Positions 56,444 through 64,000 of a stretch of 64,000 bases of DNA are shown one piece after another. Each line of letters starts with the position of its first letter. Positions within the stretch are counted from its first letter, which is position 1. Origin of the DNA: Pythium myriotylum (Eukaryota > Oomycota > Peronosporomycetes > Pythiales > Pythiaceae). Where the stretch lies: the NCBI GenBank assembly GCA_023091665.1, contig JALJCQ010000018.1:930001-994000 (forward strand), given 5' to 3'. A program made the translations under genes and the position numbers. The notes under the pieces were generated by a model. The model saw nothing but the letters and a program-made list of their open reading frames with translations. It was not told the DNA's origin and did no database searches.

Positions 56444-56802
56444 TGTTGGAAGGTCGCTTGGTTGGTGGGATGCAAAATGCAAAGTAAATTGATCGGGACT
56501 TAGTTCGCTACTGCTACCTCTAAGCCGTCTGTGTGTGTCCTACGCTACCATAATCAAATGTATGTCCTACCTATCGTAAACATATGCAAACATAGACTGA
56601 CTTCGTGGATACTTCAACGAAGTCGATGGGTGGCACTGGATTCAAACCAGAACCAGACGGAGAATCTTCCACATGTCGAATCTTCCACATGTCGAATCTT
56701 CCACGGAGAATCTTCTGCAGGAGAATCTTCTACAGCCGAGCTTCAACTGCCGAGCTTCAACTGGAATGATGACGCTGGGTTCGAGGCGCATCATCTTCAA
56801 CA
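56444..56802 (-). repeat. CopiaA copy 2, 3' LTR (shared)
   Basis: 359 bp. It also acts as 5' LTR of the deleted copy at 55,293-56,443. Confidence 0.95.
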
Positions 56803-59800
56803 CTCCCCCTCGACTCGACTGCGTCTTGAACACCAAGCTTGGTGCGGAGCACGTCGAACTGGACGGTGGGGATCGGCTTGGTCATGATGTCGGCAAGCAT
56901 GTCTTGGGTCGGGCAATACTGGAGAGACACTTGGCCGTCCTCGACCTTCTCACGAACGAAGTGGTAGCGAATGTCGATGTGCTTGGTGCGCTTGTGGAAC
57001 TCGGGGTTCTTGGCCAACGCGATGGCACCTTGGTTGTCTTCGTACACCGTGAGCGCTTGGTCACTTGCAACTTCGCCGAGTTCGCACAGGAACGCCTTGA
57101 GCCACACGGCTTCTTGGATCGCTTCGGATAGAGCCATGTACTCTGCTTCGGTCGAGGAGAGGGCGACAGTTCGCTGCTTCTTGCTGCGCCAGCTGATGCA
57201 TCCGCCGTTGAGCATGAACACGTAGCCGCTGGTGCTTCGACGTGACTCGATGTCGCCAGCCCAGTCGGCGTCGGAGTAGCCGACCAGTCTTCCGTCGTTC
57301 GATGCCGAGAACTGCAGGCCGTAGGTCGGAGTCGCTTGCAGATACCGGAGCACACGCTTGAGAGCTTGCCAATGTGTTGGACACGGGTCCGCGGCGAACT
57401 GGCTGAGTGTGCCGACTGCCGCTGCGAGGTCTGGTCGAGTGCCGACCATGAGGTACATCAGTGCGCCGACTGCACTTCGGTACGGCACGTTCTTCATGGT
57501 GTCTTCGTGCTTGCAACCACCTTCGCACATGGCCTTGGTCAGCTTGAGTCCGGGGTCTTGAGGGGTCCTCACTGGTTTGCAGTCTTGCATGCCGAACTTG
57601 GTCAGGATCGACTGCAGGAACTTGGTCTGCCGCATGGTCACGTCGCCGGACTTGGGGTCTTGCTCAACTTCCATGCCGAGGCAGTACTTGAGTTCGCCGA
57701 GGTCGGACATCTCGAAGCGTTCGCTGAGTGCACGCTTGGTCGCCGTGAGCAACTCGAGGCTGTTGCAGGCGAGGATGAGGTCGTCGACGTAGATCACCAC
57801 GAAGATCATCGCTGAGCCGCTCCGCTTGACGTACACGCAGTGGTCCATCTCGCACTTGGTGAAGCCGACCTTGCGCATGAAGGCGTCGATGGTCTGGTTC
57901 CACATGCGGGGCGACTGCTTGAGACCGTAGAGCGAGCGCTTGAGCTTGCAGACGTAGTCGGGGTGGCGCTGGTCGACGAAGCCTTCGGGCTGCTTCATGT
58001 AGATTTCTTCGTCGAGGTTGCCGTTCAGGAACGCCGTCTTGACATCCATCTGATGGATCATGAGCTTGTGTCGAGCGGCGATGCTGAGGATGGTGCGGAT
58101 CGACGTGAACTTGGCGACGGGTGCGAACGTCTCTTCGAAGTCGATGCCGTACTTCTGCAGGAACCCCTTGGCAACGAGTCGAGCCTTGTACCGTTCGACG
58201 AGTCCTTCGGCGGTTTCCTTGACCTTGAACACCCACTTGCTGGTGATGGCCTTGCGTCCGGCTGGCAAAGGGACTAGGTCCCATGTCTCGTTCTTCTTGA
58301 GCGACTCAAGCTCGGAGTCGCAGGCTTCCTTCCAGTTGCTGGCGTCGTCGGATTCCATCGCCGACTTGAACGATGTCGGCAACTCTCCCCCTGAATTCAC
58401 GACGAGAGCGAACTCTTCGTAATCTTGGTCTTCTCCCCCTTGTTCTTGCACGTCTTCGCCTTCTTCATCGTCATCTTCTACGCCTTCCTCTTCGATCGAC
58501 GTGAGCAGTGCAGACAGATCTTCGAGCGATGTCCTTGGACCTTGCGTGGGTGGTGGAGTCGCACCACTTGTGCGTCCAACACGTCCGTAGCGCTTCTCAA
58601 CTGGCGGTTCAGCCAGGTTCTCGAGCGAGTGCGTGCGAGAGTGGCGCTTGGACCCTGGTGCGTAGTCGACATTCGGCTGCTGGGCCGATGCTGGTGCTGC
58701 TGGACGCTGCGACCGCTGGCCCTGTTGCCACTCCGGTCGCTCGTAGCTGCGCTGACTTGGTGCTGGTGAGGCTGGCTGCCCACCCATGTCTTCATCATCT
58801 TGGTTGTCGGTTGCTTCATCTTGATCTTGATCATCTTCATCGTCGCGGAACTCGACGGACTTGCTCCAGGGTTCTTCGCGCTTGCCATCGTCGAATGTGT
58901 CTTCCATGAACTGTGCGTCTCGACTGATGACGATCCGACCGGTTGCGATTTCTTCAAACCGATACGCCTTCTCGTGGTCCGAGTAGCCGAGGAACCGACA
59001 CAAGATGGCTCGGGCGTCGAACTTCGACCGCTTCTCCTTGGGCACGTGGACGTACGCATGGCAGCCGAACACCTTGAAGTTGGCGAGCAAGGGCTTCTTC
59101 CCGTACCATTCTTCGTACGGCGACTTGTACAAGTCTCGAGCGCGGGTCGGAAGTCGGTTGCGAACTTCGACTGCAGTCATGACGGCTTCGCCCCAGTACT
59201 CGTCGGACAAGTTGGCATGGTGGAGCTTGCAACGACCACACTCACCGATGGTTCGGTTCATGCGCTCCGCCACACCGTTCAACTGAGGCGTGTATGGCGG
59301 CGTGACGTCGTGCTCGATACCACGCTTGCGGCAGAACTTGGCAAGCTTGGCCGACTGGTACTCGCCGCCGCCGTCGGTTCGAAGCACCTTGACTCGACGA
59401 CCGGTTTGGTTCTCGGCCCAGTTGACGAACTCGACGAACTTGTCGTAGACTTTGTCCTTGGACCGCATCAGGTACAACTTGCACAGTCGAGACTTGTCGT
59501 CGGTGAACGTGGCGAAGTACTTCATGCCGCCGAAAGTCGGAGTCTTCATGGGGCCGGCCACATCGCTGTACACGACGTCAAGCAGATTCGCAGACCGCTT
59601 GGTCGTGCCCGACTGGAACTTGACGCGAGTCAGCTTGCCGAGTGCACAGCCTTCACAGACCTCCCACTCCTGCACAGACCCAATGTCGAGTCCGTCGGCG
59701 AGGTCCTTCTTGACGATGGCTTCGAGACCGCTGAAGCCGATGTGACCGAGTCGGAGGTGCCACAGGTACGACTTGGACATGGCGCGACCTCGTCTTGCAC

Positions 59801-61130
59801 TGGCGGCGTGGGCTGCTTCAGTCGACACTGGAGACATGTTGAGCTTGAACAGACCCTTGCCGATTCGAGTGCCGATGGTCCGCTTGGCGCCCTTGAGAAC
59901 GACGAAGCAACCGTCCTTGTCGAACGTCACGGGAGCAACGTCCTCCGTGAATCTTCCGACCGAGAACAGGTTGCGGCTGAGCTTGGGGATATGCCACACG
60001 TTGGTGAGCAAACCCTTCTTGACACCGCTTGGGGTCTTCATCGACATGAGAATGTCTCCCACGCCAACTGCTTGGACCGTGCCATCATCGGCCAGATGCA
60101 CGTCGACTGGGTCGATCTTCTTGTAGTTCATCATGAACTGCTTGGTTCGCGACATGTGCTGAGTCGCACCCGAGTCGACCAACCACGCCGTGGATTGACT
60201 CGACTTGCCTTGGGTCTTCCCGACCGAGAACAGGTACTCGCCGGGGTCTTCATCTCGCGCAAGGTTGGCTCGCTGGAACCGTTGCCGAGGGTTGCCGTTT
60301 CCGTTGCCGTTGCCGTTGCCGCCGGAGTTGCCGTTGCCGTTGCCGTTGCCGTTGTCCTTGACACGCGAGTGGCACTCCGCGGCCCAATGACCGATCTTGC
60401 CGCAGTAGTTGCACGTGCCAGTCTTCTTGACTGCACGGCCCTTGGGCTTCGCGTCACTTGTCATGAACGCTTGCCCAAGCGTGGCTCCGTCGCCACCTTG
60501 CTCCTTGCGCTTCATGTCTTCATGGAGCAGCCGAGACGTCACGAGTTCCCACGTGAGCGCGTCGACACGCGACTCCAACGCCGTGATGAGGAACTGGTAC
60601 GACTCGCTGAGACTGCCGAGAAGCGTGATCACCAAGTCGTCTTCGCTGACCGGAGCGCCGACTGCGTCGAGTTGCTCGGCCAGGGTCTTGAGCTTGTTGA
60701 TGTGCGTGAGCACATCGTCACCTTCTTCCATCATGGTCGTGAAGAAACGACGACGAAGAAAGAGCTTGTTGGCAAGGCTCTTCTTCTCGAAGTGTTCTTC
60801 CAGTCTTGACCATGCATCTTGCGCACCACTCGCCGACCGAACCAGCGGGAGCTGCGAGTCTTCCATCGCGAGACAGATCATCGCGAGCGCCTTGCGAGAC
60901 TTCTTCTTGAAGAGGGCTCGGTCCGCGTCGGTCTGGCACTGCTCGAGTTTGACCTCTCCACAGACAACTTCCCAGACGTCGCGTTCTTCGAGCACCATCT
61001 GCATCTTGAACTTCCATGTGTGGAAGTTGGTTCCGTCGAACTTGTTGATGCGGGCTGGGGTGGTCGAATCCATGGCGAAGGCTGGGGAGGCGAAGTCGGT
61101 GGAGGCAGAGTCGGCTGGGCTTGGGCTCAT
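56757..61130 (-). CDS. CopiaA Gag-Pol polyprotein, intact copy 2
   Basis: An uninterrupted frame of 1,457 residues from the ATG at 61,130-61,128 inside the primer site. All domains of copy 1 are present: UBN2 Gag, knuckle [14 protein letters not shown], protease [10 protein letters not shown], integrase triad, RT YVDD and RNase H. Differences from copy 1 include two extra Asn-Gly pairs on each side of the NSGG linker centre, GQPAS for EQPAS in the acidic linker, EVEQDPKSG for EVDQDPKSG and VSLQYCP for VCLQYCP. The copy looks coding-competent. Transposition would still depend on its 5' LTR, which has lost its outer (U3) 20 bp. Confidence 0.95.
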   Translation of the reverse strand: MSPSPADSASTDFASPAFAMDSTTPARINKFDGTNFHTWKFKMQMVLEERDVWEVVCGEVKLEQCQTDADRALFKKKSRKALAMICLAMEDSQLPLVRSASGAQDAWSRLEEHFEKKSLANKLFLRRRFFTTMMEEGDDVLTHINKLKTLAEQLDAVGAPVSEDDLVITLLGSLSESYQFLITALESRVDALTWELVTSRLLHEDMKRKEQGGDGATLGQAFMTSDAKPKGRAVKKTGTCNYCGKIGHWAAECHSRVKDNGNGNGNGNSGGNGNGNGNGNPRQRFQRANLARDEDPGEYLFSVGKTQGKSSQSTAWLVDSGATQHMSRTKQFMMNYKKIDPVDVHLADDGTVQAVGVGDILMSMKTPSGVKKGLLTNVWHIPKLSRNLFSVGRFTEDVAPVTFDKDGCFVVLKGAKRTIGTRIGKGLFKLNMSPVSTEAAHAASARRGRAMSKSYLWHLRLGHIGFSGLEAIVKKDLADGLDIGSVQEWEVCEGCALGKLTRVKFQSGTTKRSANLLDVVYSDVAGPMKTPTFGGMKYFATFTDDKSRLCKLYLMRSKDKVYDKFVEFVNWAENQTGRRVKVLRTDGGGEYQSAKLAKFCRKRGIEHDVTPPYTPQLNGVAERMNRTIGECGRCKLHHANLSDEYWGEAVMTAVEVRNRLPTRARDLYKSPYEEWYGKKPLLANFKVFGCHAYVHVPKEKRSKFDARAILCRFLGYSDHEKAYRFEEIATGRIVISRDAQFMEDTFDDGKREEPWSKSVEFRDDEDDQDQDEATDNQDDEDMGGQPASPAPSQRSYERPEWQQGQRSQRPAAPASAQQPNVDYAPGSKRHSRTHSLENLAEPPVEKRYGRVGRTSGATPPPTQGPRTSLEDLSALLTSIEEEGVEDDDEEGEDVQEQGGEDQDYEEFALVVNSGGELPTSFKSAMESDDASNWKEACDSELESLKKNETWDLVPLPAGRKAITSKWVFKVKETAEGLVERYKARLVAKGFLQKYGIDFEETFAPVAKFTSIRTILSIAARHKLMIHQMDVKTAFLNGNLDEEIYMKQPEGFVDQRHPDYVCKLKRSLYGLKQSPRMWNQTIDAFMRKVGFTKCEMDHCVYVKRSGSAMIFVVIYVDDLILACNSLELLTATKRALSERFEMSDLGELKYCLGMEVEQDPKSGDVTMRQTKFLQSILTKFGMQDCKPVRTPQDPGLKLTKAMCEGGCKHEDTMKNVPYRSAVGALMYLMVGTRPDLAAAVGTLSQFAADPCPTHWQALKRVLRYLQATPTYGLQFSASNDGRLVGYSDADWAGDIESRRSTSGYVFMLNGGCISWRSKKQRTVALSSTEAEYMALSEAIQEAVWLKAFLCELGEVASDQALTVYEDNQGAIALAKNPEFHKRTKHIDIRYHFVREKVEDGQVSLQYCPTQDMLADIMTKPIPTVQFDVLRTKLGVQDAVESRGSVEDDAPRTQRHHSS

Positions 61131-61134
61131 AACC

Positions 61135-61473
61135 TGTTGGAAGGTCGCTTGGTTGGTGGGATGCAAAATGCAAAGTGAATTGACCGGGACTTAGTTCGCT
61201 ACTGCTACCTCTAAGCCGTCTGTGTGTGTTCTACGCTACCGTAATCAAATGTATGTCCTACCTATCGTAAACATATGCAAACATAGACTGACTTCGTGGA
61301 TACTTCAACGAAGTCGATGGGTGGCACTGGATTCAAACCAGAACCAGACGGAGAATCTTCCACATGTCGAATCTTCCACATGTCGAATCTTCCACGGAGA
61401 ATCTTCTGCAGGAGAATCTTCTACAGCCGAGCTTCAACTGCCGAGCTTCAACTGGAATGATGACGCTGGGTTC
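61135..61473 (-). repeat. CopiaA copy 2, 5' LTR lacking 20 bp
   Basis: It ends at GCTGGGTTC instead of running on to TTCAACA; the U3 end is missing and is replaced at the next base by the start of the opposite LTR. Confidence 0.95.
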
Positions 61474-61834
61474 TGTTGAAGATGATGCGCCTCGAACCCA
61501 GCGTCATCATTCCAGTTGAAGCTCGGCAGTTGAAGCTCGGCTGTAGAAGATTCTCCTGCAGAAGATTCGACATGTGGAAGATTCGACATGTGGAAGATTC
61601 GACATGTGGAAGATTCTCCGTCTGGTTCTGGTTTGAATCCAGTGCCACCCACCGACTTCGTTGAAGTATCCACGAAGTCACTTCATGTTTGCATATGTTT
61701 ACGATAGGTAGGACATACATTTGATTATGGTAGCGTAGGACACACACAGACGGCTTAGAGGTAGCAGTAGCGAACTAAGTCCCGATCAATTCACTTTGCA
61801 TTTTGCATCCCACCAACCAAGCGACCTTCCAACA
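61474..61834 (+). repeat. CopiaA LTR, 361-bp variant
   Basis: It has three 16-bp GAAGATTCGACATGTG units. Together with the preceding inverted LTR it forms a head-to-head palindrome with a 20-nt centre. Confidence 0.95.
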
Positions 61835-61846
61835 GGTTATGAGCCC
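61835..61846 (+). other. CopiaA primer-binding site, copy 3
   Basis: GGTTATGAGCCC directly follows the LTR; same half-tRNA initiator-Met type as copy 1. Confidence 0.8.
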
Positions 61847-64000
61847 AAGCCCAGCCGACTCTGCCTCCACCGACTTCGCCTCCCCAGCCTTCGCCATGGA
61901 TTCGACCACCCCAGCCCGCATCAACAAGTTCGACGGAACCAACTTCCACACATGGAAGTTCAAGATGCAGATGGTGCTCGAAGAACGCGACGTCTGGGAA
62001 GTTGTCTGTGGAGAGGTCAAACTCGAGCAGTGCCAGACCGACGCGGACCGAGCCCTCTTCAAGAAGAAGTCTCGCAAGGCGCTCGCGATGATCTGTCTCG
62101 CGATGGAAGACTCGCAGCTCCCGCTGGTTCGGTCGGCGAGTGGTGCGCAAGATGCATGGTCAAGACTGGAAGAACACTTCGAGAAGAAGAGCCTTGCCAA
62201 CAAGCTCTTTCTTCGTCGTCGTTTCTTCACGACCATGATGGAAGAAGGTGACGATGTGCTCACGCACATCAACAAGCTCAAGACCCTGGCGGAGCAACTC
62301 GACGCAGTCGGCGCTCCGGTCAGCGAAGACGACTTGGTGATCACGCTTCTCGGCAGTCTCAGCGAGTCGTACCAGTTCCTCATCACGGCGTTGGAGTCGC
62401 GTGTCGACGCGCTCACGTGGGAACTCGTGACGTCTCGGCTGCTCCACGAAGACATGAAGCGCAAGGAGCAAGGTGGCGACGGAGCCACGCTTGGCCAAGC
62501 ATTCATGACAAGTGACGCGAAGCCCAAGGGCCGTGCAGTCAAGAAGACTGGCACGTGCAACTACTGCGGCAAGATCGGTCATTGGGCCGCGGAGTGCCAC
62601 TCGCGTGTCAAGGACAACGGCAACGGCAACGGCAACTCCGGCGGCAACGGCAACGGAAACGGCAACGGCAACCCTCGGCAACGGTTCCAGCGAGCCAACC
62701 TTGCGCGAGATGAAGACCCCGGCGAGTACCTGTTCTCGGTCGGGAAGACCCAAGGCAAGTCGAGTCAATCCACGGCGTGGTTGGTCGACTCGGGTGCGAC
62801 TCAGCACATGTCGCGAACCAAGCAGTTCATGATGAACTACAAGAAGATTGACCCAGTCGACGTGCATCTGGCCGATGATGGCACGGTCCAAGCGGTTGGC
62901 GTGGGAGACATTCTCATGTCGATGAAGACTCCAAGCGGTGTCAAGAAGGGTTTGCTCACCAACGTGTGGCATATCCCCAAGCTCAGCCGCAACCTGTTCT
63001 CGGTCGGAAGATTCACGGAGGACGTTGCTCCCGTGACGTTCGACAAGGACGGTTGCTTCGTCGTTCTCAAGGGCGCCAAGCGGACCATCGGCACTCGAAT
63101 CGGCAAGGGTCTGTTCAAGCTCAACATGTCTCCAGTGTCGACTGAAGCAGCCCACGCCGCCAGTACAAGACGAGGTCGCGCCATGTCCAAGTCGTACCTG
63201 TGGCACCTCCGACTCGGTCACATCGGCTTCAGCGGTCTCGAAGCCATCGTCAAGAAGGACCTCGCCGACGGACTCGACATTGGGTCTGTGCAGGAGTGGG
63301 AGGTCTGTGAAGGCTGTGCACTCGGCAAGCTGACTCGCGTCAAGTTCCAGTCGGGCACGACCAAGCGGTCTGCGAATCTGCTTGACGTCGTGTACAGCGA
63401 TGTGGCCGGCCCCATGAAGACTCCGACTTTCGGCGGCATGAAGTACTTTGCCACGTTCACCGACGACAAGTCTCGACTGTGCAAGTTGTACCTCATGCGG
63501 TCCAAGGACGAAGTCTACGACAAGTTCGTCGAGTTCGTCAACTGGGCCGAGAACCAAACCGGTCGTCGAGTCAAGGTGCTTCGAACCGACGGCGGCGGCG
63601 AGTACCAGTCGGCCAAGCTTGCCAAGTTCTGTCGCAAGCGTGGCATCGAGCACGATGTCACGCCGCCATACACGCCTCAGTTGAACGGTGTGGCGGAGCG
63701 CATGAACCGAACCATCGGTGAGTGTGGTCGTTGCAAGCTCCACCATGCCAACTTGTCCGACGAGTACTGGGGCGAAGCCGTCATGACTGCAGTCGAAGTT
63801 CGCAACCGACTTCCGACCCGCGCTCAAGACTTGTACAAGTCGCCGTACGAAGAATGGTACGGGAAGAAGCCCTTGCTCGCCAACTTCAAGGTGTTCGGCT
63901 GCCATGCGTACGTCCACGTGCCCAAGGAGAAGCGGTCGAAGTTCGACGCCCGAGCCATCTTGTGTCGGTTCCTCGGCTACTCGGACCACGAGAAGGCGTA
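61839..64000 (+). CDS. CopiaA Gag-Pol, copy 3, runs off window
   Basis: The frame starts at the ATG at 61,839 and appears open to the window end (720 codons), covering Gag, knuckle ([14 protein letters not shown]), Asn-Gly linker, protease, pre-integrase segment and integrase past [10 protein letters not shown] to LGYSDHEKA. Reverse transcriptase and RNase H lie beyond the window. Small differences from the other copies include the number of Asn-Gly pairs. It is oriented opposite to copy 2. Confidence 0.9.
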   Translation, partial: MSPSPADSASTDFASPAFAMDSTTPARINKFDGTNFHTWKFKMQMVLEERDVWEVVCGEVKLEQCQTDADRALFKKKSRKALAMICLAMEDSQLPLVRSASGAQDAWSRLEEHFEKKSLANKLFLRRRFFTTMMEEGDDVLTHINKLKTLAEQLDAVGAPVSEDDLVITLLGSLSESYQFLITALESRVDALTWELVTSRLLHEDMKRKEQGGDGATLGQAFMTSDAKPKGRAVKKTGTCNYCGKIGHWAAECHSRVKDNGNGNGNSGGNGNGNGNGNPRQRFQRANLARDEDPGEYLFSVGKTQGKSSQSTAWLVDSGATQHMSRTKQFMMNYKKIDPVDVHLADDGTVQAVGVGDILMSMKTPSGVKKGLLTNVWHIPKLSRNLFSVGRFTEDVAPVTFDKDGCFVVLKGAKRTIGTRIGKGLFKLNMSPVSTEAAHAASTRRGRAMSKSYLWHLRLGHIGFSGLEAIVKKDLADGLDIGSVQEWEVCEGCALGKLTRVKFQSGTTKRSANLLDVVYSDVAGPMKTPTFGGMKYFATFTDDKSRLCKLYLMRSKDEVYDKFVEFVNWAENQTGRRVKVLRTDGGGEYQSAKLAKFCRKRGIEHDVTPPYTPQLNGVAERMNRTIGECGRCKLHHANLSDEYWGEAVMTAVEVRNRLPTRAQDLYKSPYEEWYGKKPLLANFKVFGCHAYVHVPKEKRSKFDARAILCRFLGYSDHEKA

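Larger units (their letters stand above)
56444..61473 (-). mobile_element. Near-complete CopiaA copy 2
   Basis: Order on the minus strand: 5' LTR (61,135-61,473, lacking its outer 20 bp), primer site (61,123-61,134), intact Gag-Pol, polypurine tract, 3' LTR (56,444-56,802). The missing LTR end coincides with the start of an oppositely oriented copy. The neighbouring 5-mers do not form a target duplication. Confidence 0.9.

Noticed and set aside
34579..64000. Target-site duplications for CopiaA copies
   Set aside because: I compared the five bases outside each LTR terminus in both orientations. No pair matched, so I do not claim any; rearrangement or misassembly has removed them.

Overview
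This window looks like eukaryotic nuclear DNA, most probably from an oomycete. The grounds are indirect: short GT-AG introns with CTAAT-like branch sites, MULE transposases with SWIM zinc fingers, a fragment resembling the DUF6818 family, a Helitron-type helicase, a chromodomain-bearing Ty3/gypsy element, and a copia family repeated more than ten times. The species cannot be named from sequence alone. I see no ordinary host gene, tRNA, rRNA or CRISPR array. Almost everything is transposon-derived.

Layout. 0-1.1 kb: a decayed copia gag and broken LTR. 1.46-2.7 kb: a DUF6818-like pseudogene. 2.9-5.7 kb: a decayed four-exon MULE transposase pseudogene. 5.7-8.1 kb: copia pieces in head-to-head orientation around one LTR. 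8.1-12.3 kb: a truncated Ty3/gypsy element (GypsyB, minus strand). 12.8-16.0 kb: a degenerate gene of unknown family. 16.1-16.4 kb: a cluster of long palindromes. 16.6-19.0 kb: the helicase part of a Helitron, cut off by a deleted copia copy (19.0-22.2 kb). 22.6-33.7 kb: a largely intact MULE transposase whose reading frame can be continued through five predicted introns to a chromo-like C-terminus. A complete Ty3/gypsy element (GypsyA, 25,665-32,823, identical LTRs, 5-bp target duplication) sits in its second intron, two bases past the 5' splice-site GT. 34.6-64 kb: an unbroken block of one copia family (CopiaA) containing two full-length uninterrupted Gag-Pol copies (34,897-39,264 and 56,757-61,130), a third running off the window, and many deleted, inverted or chimeric copies joined exactly at LTR ends.

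How the parts work together. CopiaA encodes Gag, protease, integrase, reverse transcriptase and RNase H in one frame, has a half-tRNA-type primer site that overlaps the gag start codon, and a GGGGGAG polypurine tract. The two gypsy elements instead express Pol by -1 ribosomal frameshifting. Each has a canonical slippery heptamer (GGGAAAC or AAAAAAC) followed 7-8 nt later by a conserved hairpin with a compensatory base-pair change. The best candidates for new biology are this frameshift module, the spliced MULE/chromo-like gene carrying an intronic gypsy, and the CopiaA rearrangements, which resemble autointegration, template-switch or tandem-recombination products. The last could in part be assembly artefacts of a very repetitive region.
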